Shown: positions 22,383 through 33,459, numbered from the stretch's first letter. The stretch is 64,000 bases of DNA from Stenogyne calaminthoides (GCA_037126765.1 JBBCBC010000026.1:14868418-14932417); one strand, 5' to 3'. Numbers and translations are program-made. The notes: generated by a model not told the origin, from the sequence alone.

Positions 22383-24161
22383 TGTTTGTCCCGGTGAAAA
22401 ACCCATGAAATGCGGAAAAATCATGAAATGCATATAAAACAGGGGTGAGGGCAGAGTGATTCCAGATTTTTGTGTTTTAAGTCCATGTGTTGTGTTTTGC
22501 TTATAATCGAATGCATATGACAAGATAAGAACATAAAGCAATAACGAACACAACAAAGTATAGTGGTTCGGAGACTCAAGCTCCTACATCCACTCTCCCT
22601 GTTCTTAGGGAAATTCCTTCAATCGGAACTTATCACCCTTCACGGGATCGCCTACAAGCTTTCAGGCTAACTCACTGTAGCTTACTCACTTCTTCTACAT
22701 TTGAGTTTTCTGGCTGACTACTCTGCAGCTTACTTACTCAAACACACACAAGTTTTCTGACTATCCAAGATAGTTTTACTCACTTCTTCTCTAGAGTTTT
22801 CTGGCTGACTACTCTGCAACTTACTCACTCTTTGCAACTCCAACAATCACACAAACTACCTAACAATAGGGTTTGGGTTTGGGTTGGTGTCTCCAACTAG
22901 GTTGAGATTTTCCCTTACATTTGTTTAGCCTCAATGCTAAGGTTGGGAAAATCTCTCTAAGCTTAGGATATATCTTGGGTTGCTTAGATTGGGTTTAAGA
23001 ACACTCTTGAATATATTTGTATATCTACAGACTTGTGTTCTATGGTGGGAATGCTTGAGTATATGTCTTCTTGGCTCTATAGCATCTTTTTCCACATTCT
23101 CCACACTCTCCACACTTTAGAATGATGAAAGACCTTGTATTTATAGTGTGGATTTGAATGTTACCGTTGGAGAGAATCACATTCAAATTCATACTATTCT
23201 GTAAGTTCTGCAGCTTCTTCAGGCTGGTTGTCTTCCTCTCATTGGTCCACGTCAGCTGAATCTAACGGCTATATTCTTCAGGTACTTCTGAGTCTTCAGG
23301 ATTCTCTGAGTCTTCAGGTTTCTCCGAGTCTTCAGGATTCTTCTGAGTCTTCAGGTTTCTCTGAGTCTTCAGGTTTCTTCCGAGTCTTCAGGTTTCTCTG
23401 AGTCTTCAGGTTTCTTCTGAGTCTTCAGGTTTCTCTGAGTCTTCAGGTTTCTCTGAGTCTCAGGTTTCTTCTGAGTCTCAGGTTTCTCTGAGTCTCAGGT
23501 TCTCTTCAGCCGACCTTGTCTGATCAGGTATACTGACACTCAGGCTGACTGAGTTCAGTTCTTCTGACTTCAGACATCCTGACCCTCAGGTCACTTGACT
23601 CAGGCTATCTGATTTCTTCTTGCCTGATCTGATCAGCTCGACTGATCAGATCAGCACATCTTCAGGTCAACATATCAGGATAGCATCAGGTCAGTACATC
23701 AGGTTAGCATATCAGGTTATCTTATCTGATCTCGATCACGTCTGATCTTGATCAGTCTCATCTGCTCTTCTTCTGATCTGCAACCTTCTCTTTTGATCTT
23801 CTGGTCAGTTTCTTTCTGATTAGCTTGTCTGCTCTTCTGATCACCAGATCAGCTCGTCTGTTCTTCTGATCATCTGATCAGGTCTGTTCTGGTCATCTGA
23901 TCTTCTGATCAGCTGGCTTAGCTTTTCTTCTCTTCAGATTTTGCACAGCTCATCAGTTAACTCCGGAACTCATCTTACTCATCTGATCTTGATCAGTCTC
24001 GTCTGCAGCCTCGTCTGATCTCGATCATCTACTTCTGATTTCGTGAGTTCCCCCTCAACTTGTTCTTTCGTTCCCCCTCAACTTGTTATCTGTAAATTAG
24101 CTTAAATAACACAAGTTGATAATGTTTTGGCATAATTCATCAAAACTAAAATATTCCAACA
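22383..24161 (-). repeat. Solo LTR, family A (minus)
   Basis: The 1779-bp segment runs from TGTTTGTCCCGGTG to ATATTCCAACA (plus strand) with perfect TSD GCTAC (22378-22382 and 24162-24166). It contains the family hairpin (23150-23190), a minus-sense TATA box (TTTATAG at 23140-23146) and CCGTTG at 23164-23169. Its U3 is unusually repeat-rich. Host LTR-E sequence continues across it. Confidence 0.93.
23270..23510. repeat. Tandem array of about 18 bp in LTR-A U3
   Basis: The unit is close to GAGTCTTCAGGTTTCTCT, repeated about a dozen times with small variations. It is followed to about 24000 by a looser TCTGATCAG-type array rich in TGATCA palindromes. Repeated U3 boxes like these often bind transcription factors in plant LTRs; no binding is shown here. 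Confidence 0.85.
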
Positions 24162-25094
24162 GCTACTAAAGTGGCCTTTAGGAGAATTAAGATTGGACCT
24201 TCCAATGGACCTTGAATTATCAATATTGAGCCACAATATTATTCAAGCCCACAAATATTAATTAATCCCACTACATAATTAATATTGCACTATCCATCTA
24301 AACCCATAATACTGTAATATGACTCCCGGTTATTATTTTCTGTGTTTAAGATTATCCAGTTCATTAATTAATTTAAGTCACTGTAAAGTTTCATATTAAT
24401 TAATATATTTTTCCTTGGATTAAGAACGTCTCAACATTATTATCAATACCGAAAACTAATTCCACTTGTAAGATTTAGTATGATAAACCTTCTGAGCCTC
24501 CCAAGGGGACAAATCACGCAAGAGGTACTTGCACACGATTCTCTGTATTAAATCTTAGCAATCGTCATGTAACTAATAATATTGCCCAAGATATAAAGTA
24601 TTGAATCTCATTGATTCTCTACCAAACATAAGTCAAAGCAATAATTATTAATTTCACACGATCCTATTTAAGGAACAAAGACTAAGAAATAACGAACCAC
24701 TGAGGTCTAATTCTTTCATGTTCATGACTGAAAAATTTATCCTCATGTAAGTCCTATTCAACGCATCATAATGCACTAGTGTAATCTTTTGGTCAAGACA
24801 AGCCAATCTGAGACTTACACTTCAACCTTTCACGATGGATTGTTCATTTCCATCTAGGTTGTGAATTTGTACTTAGTTACAGGGAACAGTTAATTTGATC
24901 TTCTGTGATCTGGTATCACCAAATTAACTACAATGTAACACGTACTGTTTATTAAACAGATATGCAGTAAATGCATATAATATTCAATCATATTTAATGC
25001 AATAGTGATAAATAATTTATTTTCAGTAAATAAATAAGAAATTCAGTTTGATTATACAAAGTAAAAAAACATATTTTCCAGTATAACCCCAACA

Positions 25095-25769
25095 TTGACT
25101 TCATCAAACTTCTCTTGATAAGAATTCACATTAGTAGACTGTTGTAACTTAGTAAATTCAATCACCACATCCTCTTTTTCAGGTCTTAAGAACCTAGTCA
25201 TAATCATTTGACAAAATTCATCCCAATGGATACCTTCATTTCCCTCAACATACTCCATATATCAAATATCAACATCATCCATTATGTAATAACCTGAATG
25301 ATATACTATAGGCAACTTCTCCCATGGGCATAATTTGAAAATATCGATTAGCCTTTCGAATCCAACTCTGAGGGTTCTCCCCATTAAACTCAGGAAACAT
25401 AAGTCTAACATAATGGTTGTTAGCTTGAAAGTTTACTTGACCATTGTTGTTTTGATTGTTGTACTGATTTCACATCGAGGGTGGGGTGTAGTAGTCGTCT
25501 CTTCCCTTGTTCGAATTATCCTCTTCTTTGTACGCACTAGATGACTTCTGGCCGCCTTGATCCGTAGCCTTCTTCATGGGATACTCCATGTTCTGGCTAA
25601 TGTTCTTGACATTCTGGCCTACCTCGATCAAGATATCTTCGAGTTTCACGATTTCCTGTTCCATTCCCTTCATTCGCTCATCATTCTCCGTGAATACTTC
25701 GTCATGTTTCTTAATCGCCTCAAAGAGATCCTTCAAGCGGGTTTGTGCCCCTTGAACAACTTCTGCCAT
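25095..25769 (-). pseudogene. gypsy-F Gag, N-terminal half
   Basis: The minus-strand frame starts at ATG 25769 (MAEVVQGAQTRLKDLFEAI), with a heptad-rich helix (EIVKLEDILIEVGQNVKNI). The frame breaks after 25470 and resumes with MFPEFNGENPQSWIRKANRYF, the standard plant gypsy Gag block, then DEFCQMIMTRFL and NSYQEKFDEV at the copia-E junction. A deletion or shift near 25260-25290 removes the expected ADSWY region. It forms the capsid of the gypsy particle. Confidence 0.8.
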
Positions 25770-25787
25770 GATTAGCGGGCAACGAAT

Positions 25788-25802
25788 TGGCTCTAGATAC
25801 CA
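25788..25802 (-). other. Primer binding site of gypsy-F
   Basis: The minus sense reads TGGTATCTAGAGCCA, an initiator-Met-type site with one extra T. It lies two bases inside the LTR end at 25805 and just upstream of the Gag start at 25769. Confidence 0.7.
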
Positions 25803-25804
25803 CT

Positions 25805-26876
25805 TGTAATGTCCCGAACCCACAAAATACGCACAAATCACAACAAACTACTCGCAATAGCTATAAGTATCAGAGTGTAAACGAAATAGTATTACTCCGA
25901 GTAACTAAAAGTAAATAATGCGCGAAACATGGGAGAAGTGATCGCCATCGCCATGAGAGATGCTTGTGCAAAATAATACGAAGATATAAGATTATGATGA
26001 TGGAATTTGAAGGTTCAATTTATGGTTTCACTCACAATGGCTTTTCTGGTAATTATATCTCAAGGGAATTGCTCAGTTTGGCTGGGAAATCACTCATATC
26101 TGCAAAAAGGATATAAAGGTGATTAGATGAGAATGGTACAGAAATTTACAAATCGAGAGCTTGAGGAAGATACCTCATTCACACGACACCTTTTCTCTCT
26201 TCGTGACCTCCCTTCTATACTGCACACCCGTGAAACCGTTGCAAGTTGTCAGATTTCGTTCGTTCTCCCCATGAGCTGTGCGATGGGAGATGTGAAGGAT
26301 CAACGGTAGCTACAGTACCGACATTATTTAAAAAATGGGCAGAAAAGGCGAAGCCCACGAAAGCAGTGCGAAAATTAAATAAAGGCGAGGCCCATAAGCC
26401 AGCCCAATTTATTCAATTGCAAAGTCGCATAAGTGGAAATGCGACAACTACACGTCATTTCAAATGCAGTATCCCAATTAAAAACATTGTTAAGGGGAAA
26501 TCCTTCTTAAGGACAACACCTTAGTAAAGAAAAATGGAGCTCCTCTGTTACAGAGAATAAGAAAAAAGAAAACTTTGTTTTTTGAAAACAAGCAAAATTC
26601 ACATTTTCTTGCTGATAAGATCCGTCACCATCTTTCTTTTCCTGATACACCAATTCCCCTCGCAATAAAGCTCAAAAATCTTCATAAATAACAAGATTTG
26701 GCCTTCACTGGAACAGAGACAGAAATTAAGCAACATTCGACATATCAAGTGCCTTCCTATCCCTTACTTCAATGAATTTGGGCTTGAGAAAATTTGTATC
26801 CTTAAGTAAACCTCCCAGTCCCTCTCCCTTATTTTCACATGTTTGTTCTTATATTTGGGGTGTTGTATTTTAATCA
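25805..26876 (-). repeat. 5' LTR of gypsy-F (outer end approximate)
   Basis: The inner end is TGTAATGTCCCGAACC next to the primer site. The outer end at ...TTTTAATCA (26876) is a best guess based on a TG...CA border with GGGGTGTTGTATTTTAATCA. No second LTR exists in the window to confirm it, and no TSD can be checked. No genes are supported inside. Confidence 0.5.
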
Positions 26877-27987
26877 TTTTTGCCTTATAGTTGGGCCGAG
26901 GTTAAAAGGATCTGAGCCCATCATTCAACTTATTAGGGGAAAGAACTTGGGCCGGTCCAATATGGGGTTGGGCCCATCCTGCAACTTGAGTTTGTTGGGA
27001 AAAAAAGTGAAAAAAAAAAGATATGCATATTATATATAATATATATGTATTTTTATTTACCGATTATGAAATCCTATTCGAATATTCAGTGTAATAAAAA
27101 GGGTTCGAGATTTGGAAAAAAAGAAAAAAGTGATTGCATAAAATTAAGCCCGCAAAAAAACATACCCTAAATCATAATTTGACCTTGGCCACAGACGGAA
27201 GATATTATCTGTTGTTAATTGAGATTAGATGTGAACTTTGATTTAAAGTAAGCATACCTGTCAACTGTAATATCTACCAAATCTGTAGTTTGGAGCTCTC
27301 ATTATCAAAATTGTGGGACATAATAGAGACTTATAATTTGCATGAGAATTAATTAGTAAGTGGTAGCTAGTAGGGAATCTCACCTACCCATGACATATAT
27401 AGATAACTAGTTTTAGAAATCAAGTTATGGATAGTGCTAATAATTAATTAAAAGCATTGTTAGGTAATTCGTTACTAGTTCGGTTTCTTTAATTTGCAGC
27501 CACAACAAAATAAGACGGCGAATGACAGTCTTTGTAGAGTCGTTTGCGGTGAACTTTAGTAAAAAAAAAAACGAGAGAATCTCTATGGACTAGGCGGCGT
27601 TGACCTAGATAGAGGGGGTTGTTTGAGGGGAGGTTCGGTAGTCTTTATTTGAGGGGAGAATTGTTGGGGTATCAAACAATATCTCAAATCGAAATAATAT
27701 GGGAAGATTATGAGGTTTATTAGGATGACACTATCTCCATTGAAATGAGGCATTTTGAGAGATACTCAAACACAAATTCATGCGGGCTCGGCCCAAAGCG
27801 GACAATATCATACCAATATGGGGATTTGAGTCCATCCATGGTCCTAATATATCAGAAATCATTTCAAATATAACAAAGTAGAATTCATCAAATAACCTGA
27901 AAGAACGAATCGAGTTTGCGAGTAAACGAATCCCTAATATATTAAATTTGAACCCAATTGACTATTAACAATGCACTATCTTACACC
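26877..27987. other. Intergenic sequence, nothing recognised
   Basis: It is AT-rich with A- and T-runs. Four G-runs (GGGGG, GGGG, GGGG, GGGG) between about 27612 and 27677 could in principle form a quadruplex. I see no supported ORF and no clear transposon termini. The last eight bases (27980-27987) are the hAT TSD. Confidence 0.4.
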
Positions 27988-28823
27988 TAGAGATGTTAAA
28001 TGGGTTGGTCCTAACCCATTAGGGCCAGCCCTACAGGGCCACGAACTAAACGGTCCCGAACCTTAACTGGTTCATTTTAAATGGACCGCTAATAGTTGAG
28101 ACCTAACCCTAACCCTAGCGGGTTACGGGCTAAACGGGCCACTTAACAGGCTCCGAAAAAATAATAAAAAAATAATATTTAGTGAAATTATAGGTTTGAA
28201 GTGAAATTATTTTTGTCCTAATTAATTAGTTAGTAACTTTTCAAGAATGTCATTTAACTAGAAAAGGAATTGAAAAAAAGAAAATGATTGGAACACCGAC
28301 ACCTATCAGTTTCTTCTAATAATATTATTTCTACAAAATAACAATATAGCATATGAATGTGATTCAACACCAGAAGATCATTTACGTTCAATGTAAGGAT
28401 AGCATATGAATAGCATATGAATAATATTGTAGAAATAAGGAACCAATACTTTTAAAGCAAGAAAAAAGTGCAGAACGCGGCGATGGAGAACGATGGCGAT
28501 GGAGAACCGAGAAAGGCGGCGATGGAGAACGGGAAGCCTGGAAGTGGACGACTACGCAAGCGGAATTAATTTCTAACCTAATCTGTAATTTGTTAAGTTT
28601 TTATTTATATGTAAATATTATATTATTATTATATATATTAACACAACCGGCTAAACAGGCTGGCCCGGTTAACTGGTGGGCTAGCCCGTTTAGCCCGCAG
28701 ACTAATCGGTCTGGGCCAAAAATGCCCGATTTTAAACGGGTCTACCATTGCTTGGCCCTAACCCTGCATATAATAGGTTTAAACGGGCCGACCCGTTTAG
28801 CCCGGCCCGAATTTACATCTCTA
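27988..28823. mobile_element. Non-autonomous hAT element
   Basis: The 836-bp element is bounded by TIRs starting TAGAGATGTTAAATGGG (left) and TAGAGATGTAAATTCGG (right, minus strand), inside a perfect 8-bp TSD CTTACACC (27980-27987 and 28824-28831). Subterminal regions are full of GGCTAAACGGG and CCCGTTTAGCC words, the usual binding-site clusters of plant hAT elements. No transposase domain is encoded. It holds one short ORF, 28483-28569 (28 codons, MENDGDGEPRK...), of unknown meaning. Confidence 0.92.
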
Positions 28824-28831
28824 CTTACACC

Positions 28832-29095
28832 GGAATTCATTGATCACATATTTGGAAAAATAAAACTGAATCTCAACAGTTCACTATGTAATAGAATAAC
28901 TATCTAATTAATAGTCAAAATGAAAAGATACTAGCCAACTTTGACACGGTTTGTAAAATTAACGACTCATTTTCCAATCAAGGAAATTTAGCTTGGTAGA
29001 TTAATTTTAAAATTTAAAGGAAAAAAAGTGTAATATAGTATTAATTTGGTTTGAATCATTCGTTACATGAATGAAAAGCCTACAAATGATCATTA
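28832..29095. other. Short intergenic spacer between hAT and fold-back MITE
   Basis: It is AT-rich, with no ORF or repeat I can support. It lies downstream of the MYB gene. Confidence 0.4.
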
Positions 29096-29296
29096 ATCCA
29101 GGTGCACCATGCACTCTTAATGTATTTTAGAAACATGCAACTTGTTATACTGAAAGATGCAATTTACTTATAATGAATCGTGCAACTATTAATATGAAAA
29201 AAATAGTTACATGGTTCAGTGTAAATAAATTGCATCTTTAACTATAACAAGTTGCATAGTTCTAAAATGCACCATGAGTGCACGGTGCACTTGGAT
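29096..29296. mobile_element. Fold-back MITE in the 3' flank of the MYB gene
   Basis: The 201-bp sequence is almost one long inverted repeat. The ends ATCCAGGTGCACCATGCAC and (minus) ATCCAAGTGCACCGTGCAC match, and the arms continue through GCAACTTGTTATA and AAGATGCAATTTA to an inner GTGCAACTATT / GTAACTATT pair. No clear TSD is visible. It ends 16 bp from the MYB stop codon, so a normal MYB 3' UTR would contain it as a hairpin. Confidence 0.75.
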
Positions 29297-29312
29297 GCAC
29301 ATGAGACTACCC

Positions 29313-29904
29313 TTAAAGATTTAAAGGTGAAGAAGGCCATATTGGATAATAATCAATTTGGTCGACACGATCACTTGTTACTCCAACTTCATGATCTTCC
29401 AAGAATCTAAACCAATCTTCATTATAGTTATTACCCGAATTTGAATTAGGGTCCTCATCTTCAATAGAATCAAACAACTCCCAAATATCAATATCACAAT
29501 CCGCCGGAATTTCAATCTTCGATGTTGGAGAATCAGAACTAGCTGGGTTCTCATTATGATATTCTTGAATTGGATGTTTGGATTCTATGTTTTTTAGAAA
29601 CTCGGGTGTTTCATTAGGGTTAGGGTCCTGGATATTATCGGAGTCCTGAAGGGCATTTTGGACATTGATATGATCATCAGCTGATGAGATGGAACTGGAG
29701 GTACAAGAGTCGACGTACTCTTTGGGCAAATTATAAGGGTTAATGAGTCTTTTCTTCAACTGAGTATTCCACACGTTTTTAATCTCATTGTCAGTTCTTC
29801 CGGGTAAATATGATGCAATCTTTGACCACCTGCATGCATGCACATTACAATATAAGTAGTTGAGTCTCTAGCTCAACTAATTAACATATAATACAACACA
29901 CCAT

Positions 29905-29950
<46 letters not shown>

Positions 29951-31967
29951 CAATGATTAAGTAATTGAATAAAAATATAAAGTTGTGGAAGAAAAAACAC
30001 ACCATCAAACTTAATGATAATTAGTGTTTTATGTAACATACAATTCGAGGGAAAAATGTTTTTTTAGGACAATAACTTGAGAGTTGTGTTTTAAGGACAA
30101 TAATTTTACGACAATATGTTTTAAAATTTGTGAATGTAGGACAATCGAGCTCGAATAAGACCAAATCGGACAGAAATGTCACGTGGGATTTGGGCTTGTT
30201 CGGGCTTGATTGTCCTACATTTACATATTTTTTTAGAATATATTATCCTTTATTTACAAATAAAAAAAAATTTGTCCTATATTTTTAAAATTTAAAACAT
30301 TTTCTCCTACATTTCCAATCCTGTAAAATTATTGTCCTTAAAACACAAACCCCTAAGTTACTATCCTAAAAAAACATTATTCCCTACAATTCGAGTTCAT
30401 TTTTAATAGTACTAGAAGCTTTACTAAAAGGTATTAATTGATCAGTTTTAGTTATTTTCACTGAACAATATTAATTGCTTCTAATAATATTATACAATAT
30501 TAATTGTGCACAGTTACACAGTAAAACTGGTGTGCAACTTAATTAAGTTCACTCGTTTTTTAGTCAAGAGAAATTATTAACTTTTGCCCAGTGGGTTTAG
30601 GTTCAAGAAATAGTGTAAATATGCCAAAAAGAAAATAGACATATTCTACCAATTAATGGGTAGTGGGTAAGGAAAGAGAAGTCCTGATTTAGAAAAGTAA
30701 AAGGGAGAAAGAAAAGAATGATAAATGAGTGGGTGATTATAAGTTGCAATGATGGACGTACTTGTTACCAATAGAGTTATGAAGGTTGATTATGGTTTGC
30801 TCTTCTTGTGGTGTGAAGTTTCCTCTTTTCACATCAGGCCTTAGGTAATTTATCCACCTCAAACGGCAACTCTTTCCACATCGCATTAGCCCTGCAATTG
30901 CAATTGCAAATCAAAACGTACGCCTCCTCTTTTTAATTTAATTCTAAGAAAACATCATCATCACTATCGTCACCTCATCACTACTATCGTCACCTCATCA
31001 CACACACATACATATATATAAAATAATAGCTAGAGTAATTTTGAAAAAGTGTCATGCGTTTAAATCACACTCATATTATAAATCACTGACTGATATGGTA
31101 GTTTATTTTAACTTATTAATGAAATCAAAGATCAACAATATTGTTGATAGAATTGTCACACGTGAGAAAGATTAAAATTAGTATTTGCTTTTAAGGAGTA
31201 ACATTTGGTTGCACTAGCTGCACAATACTATATATACAATGAAAATAACTAATACTTTTCAATGAAAATAACTAGTACTGATCAACAAATAACATTTAAG
31301 AAAAACTTGATTTGCACGGTACAATGGTGTATAGAAGTATTTGTTGCCACAAGTTAAGTGAGTATATTAAATACCAATTTCGAACATTTCTTCAAATCCG
31401 AGTGTGAAGACAGAGAGAGAGGAGGAATCAACACATACACACATATAAGTTGGTTAATTTGAATCTTGAAAAATAGTTTGAAATTAAGAAAAAATGGTCA
31501 TAAGGGTGTATTCGGAAAGATTGACAAAATGGACAAATCTCCCCTGGAAACTGATTGGTGCCCTGAAATGCCATTTTATAATCGTTGAGATTTTCAATGA
31601 TCAGATCACCTAATTTCAACTTGTTATCAAGAAAAATGAGCTCTAACTTTATTCTTCGATTGAATTTAAAGTCCAAGTGATCAAAATGCAGTTCATGAGA
31701 CAAGCTCATGCAGGAATCATACATTTATGATGGGATAAGAAAAATGAAAAATTTAGCATATACAACCTAAAAAAAATAAAATAAAATTTAGATATAATAA
31801 TAATTAATTAGCATATATATATATATACCAGCTAGGCTGGGTAGAGCACGCCAATTAGTGTGTCCGTGCTTGTTAATATAAGCAATAAGGCGGCAGTCTT
31901 CAGCAGGGGTCCAAGCTCCTGTTTTCACCTTCTTTTTATCGCAACAAGTCGCTCTTCCTTTTCCCAT
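29313..31967 (-). CDS. R2R3-MYB transcription factor, three exons
   Basis: Exons on the minus strand are 31967-31829 (139 bp), 30891-30762 (130 bp, the standard size for R2R3-MYB exon 2) and 29829-29313, giving 261 residues. All four splice sites are GT/AG. R2 starts at MGKGRATCCDKKKVKTGAW (residues 1-19) with NWRAL and RCGKSCRLRW. R3 has NYLRPDVKRGNF, NKWSKIASYLPGRTDNEIKN and ends VWNTQLKKRL. Spaced tryptophans are kept and R3 starts with Phe as usual. The C-terminus is acidic (DIDIWELFDSIEDED), as in activators. The MGKGRA..CCDK start and VKRGNF suggest the subgroup 3 (MYB58/63/72) or nearby subgroup 2 group; this is inference. No bHLH-binding signature is seen in R3. Odd changes are GAW for GPW and SLAG for KQAG. 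It looks intact and nuclear. Confidence 0.93.
29909..29947. repeat. (TA)n microsatellite in MYB intron 2
   Basis: There are about 19 TA units within intron 2 (29830-30761), near its acceptor end. It is likely to be polymorphic. Confidence 0.9.
30049..30384. mobile_element. Mutator-like MITE in MYB intron 2
   Basis: The 336-bp element has TIRs of about 30 bp (GGGAAAAATGTTTTTTTAGG on the left; GGGAATAATGTTTTTTTAGG from the right) and a perfect 10-bp TSD TACAATTCGA (30039-30048 and 30385-30394). TSDs of 9-11 bp are the mark of Mutator-like elements. The interior repeats AGGACAATA-type words in both directions. It encodes nothing. Confidence 0.88.
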
Positions 31968-32070
31968 TTTCTACACCTACACTTGCACCCTTCCCACTCT
32001 CTCTCTATATATATCTGAACTAGCTAAGACACGTGCCTGCATCCCACGTGCTAGAGAATTTTAAGTTATA
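31968..32070 (-). promoter_or_regulatory. MYB core promoter: TATA box and paired G-boxes
   Basis: In minus sense a TATATATAG TATA box lies at 32005-32014, about 40 bp before the ATG. Two perfect CACGTG G-boxes lie at 32030-32035 and 32045-32050, just upstream of it. G-boxes bind bZIP and bHLH factors in plants and often mediate light or abscisic-acid control. A CT-rich stretch (31990-32006) overlaps the expected start region. The leader would be very short unless another start is used. Confidence 0.55.
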
Positions 32071-32202
32071 AATAAATGTGAATATATGAAAAAAAGAAAA
32101 CAACATCAGTCGTACATATGTAATGACCTTTTGACTTCAAGAGAGAGGAATTAACACTCTCATCTAGATTCAATCTCATCTAGATTCAAGTTCAATAATA
32201 TA

Positions 32203-32413
32203 TACTACTTCCGTCCTGAAAGACTCTGCGACAGTTTTTCGGCACAAAGATTAAGAAAAGTTGTTTTATGGGGGTAGTAAGTGTGTATGAGGATAATAAG
32301 TGTGTGTTGTAGGGTTATAAGTTGAGAAGAGTATGTCCATTTTTTGGTGTGCAAAGTCTTATGGGACAGACCAAAAAGGAAAGTGAGTTAAGTATTTTGA
32401 GACGGAGATAATA
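32203..32413. mobile_element. Stowaway-like MITE upstream of the MYB gene
   Basis: The ends TACTACTTCCGTCC (left) and TATTATCTCCGTCTC (right, minus strand) resemble the CTCCCTCCGTCCC termini of Stowaway elements, with TA at each border. The 211-bp length also fits. It lies about 240 bp upstream of the MYB start codon. Confidence 0.7.
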
Positions 32414-32973
32414 TTTTTCTAATTGATCAGTAAGTCCATGCACATGATGCACAACAAAGTGGTCAGTGAAAATCGATAAGACCAGTTCGGTTGGGGTAAT
32501 GAGAGTGAATAATAAGAATGAGTGGAAAGTTATTCTTAATATTTTTACTAGTGTAATAATGCAATCATCAACCCGATCAAAAATGATTGACCCCTCATTA
32601 TTATTTACATTCCAAACTCATATCATATGTGCTCTAATACTAATCAATGTCTAATATTGTCAAATATTGTTCGGTGAAAGCAACTTGCTAATACTAATAT
32701 TATTCAATAAAAACAATTAATATTATATAGTAAAAATGTTATAACGTTCAATAAAAATAATTAATACCATTAAAAAATTATAAGTGAGTGTATAATGAAC
32801 ATGATGCATAAAAGACATGGTGTCTTCAATTAAGTCCTTTGAATTGGTACAAGGGAATAAGTTAATAATTTACCATATATTTTTTCAATGCATGGAATTA
32901 CAGCGATATATATTGAGCAAACCCCCATATATAACGAATTCTTATTAAAAAGGGTCTTTTTTGTCAGTACTTT
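32414..32973. other. Spacer between the Stowaway MITE and CACTA-2
   Basis: AT-rich, distal MYB promoter sequence. The short ORF at 32466-32654 resembles nothing I know. The last three bases TTT are the CACTA-2 TSD. Confidence 0.4.
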
Positions 32974-33340
32974 CACTACAAAAAACTACTGATTTAACGA
33001 GGGTAATTAAAGAGGGGAAATGAACCCTCATTACTTAAAGAGGGTATTAACGAGGGATCAGCTAAACGAGGGTTTTTACGAGTGCTAATCCCTCGGCACA
33101 TTCAACGAGGTCAGACTTCCTCAGATTTTTTTTAAATCAAGTGTCAACGAGGGTCGACTCGATAAAGTCAGGCGGCTCATTCAACGAGGGTTGTCAGCCT
33201 CTCGGTAAATAAGCCTGCCCGCTTAACGAGAGCGTTGACGAGCGCCACCCCCCTTCGCCAACCCTGGTCTTTGTCGCACCTGCAACGCCCTGCCCGAGGT
33301 TCATTTCCCGAGGGCATCTACCCTCTTTAATGCACTCGTT
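32974..33340. repeat. CACTA-2 left TIR and subterminal repeats
   Basis: The TIR starts CACTACAAAAAACTAC. Behind it, to about 33320, are many direct and inverted copies of AACGAGGG-like words (for example TTAACGAGGGATCAG at 33046, CTAAACGAGGG at 33063). In En/Spm these are the binding sites of the TnpA protein that brings the ends together. Confidence 0.88.
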
Positions 33341-33344
33341 CCAT

Positions 33345-33459
33345 TATATATAACACCATTTCGCCCATTTCCTTCCATTTCTTCATTTTCGTACGCCTTG
33401 GAGAGGAGAAGAGGCGAAAGCTTTGCCCAATTTCAGCAGCATATTTAGTCCATTTTAAG
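33345..33459 (+). promoter_or_regulatory. CACTA-2 promoter TATA box, leader and splice donor
   Basis: A TATATATAA TATA box at 33345-33353 is followed by a C/T-rich leader and a consensus donor AAG/GTAAGT at 33459/33460. The matching acceptor is at 35792-35793, ten bases before the TNP2 ATG. The leader intron is therefore 33460-35793, enlarged from about 600 bp by the LTR-A insertion. Confidence 0.65.

Larger units (their letters stand above)
11552..25094 (-). mobile_element. Ty1-copia element (copia-E), nearly full length, four nested insertions
   Basis: The element begins TGTTGGGAAATAG and ends ...ACCCCAACA (plus strand), inside gypsy Gag, with TSD TTGAG/TTGAC (one mismatch). Reading on the minus strand: damaged 5' LTR (22037-25094), leader, gag-protease-integrase (21259-19579, 19036-18510), RT (16695-16076), RT/RNase H (14461-13394) and 3' LTR (13282-11552). 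Insertions inside it are solo LTR-C 14467-16070, solo Sirevirus LTR 16701-18504, hAT 19045-19570 and solo LTR-A 22383-24161. Without them the element would be about 7.8 kb. Confidence 0.85.
22037..25094 (-). repeat. 5' LTR of copia-E, truncated at its inner end and split by solo LTR-A
   Basis: 22037-22382 and 24162-25094 align with 11975-13282 of the other LTR (for example GAAATTTCTTTGTATCTTCCC and ATCAATATTGAGCCACAA). The break is the LTR-A insertion with TSD GCTAC. The outer end ...TATAACCCCAACA at 25094 meets gypsy Gag. The LTR-internal end next to the primer site is missing. Confidence 0.8.
9477..26876 (-). mobile_element. Ty3-gypsy element (gypsy-F), partial, carrying nested insertions
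   Basis: On the minus strand the pieces in order are LTR (25805-26876), primer site (25788-25802), Gag N-terminus (25095-25769), Gag C-terminus (11112-11551) and the start of the protease region (9477-9630). The interruptions are copia-E (11552-25094, TSD TTGAC/TTGAG) and solo LTR-B (9631-11111, TSD CCCTC). Removing copia-E joins the Gag halves in frame as FDEVKSLEKV. Protease catalytic residues, RT, RNase H and integrase are all gone at the 9476 junction. Confidence 0.8.

Noticed and set aside
32466..32654. 62-codon ORF upstream of the MYB gene
   Set aside because: AT-rich spacer, no recognisable domain, no context supporting a gene.
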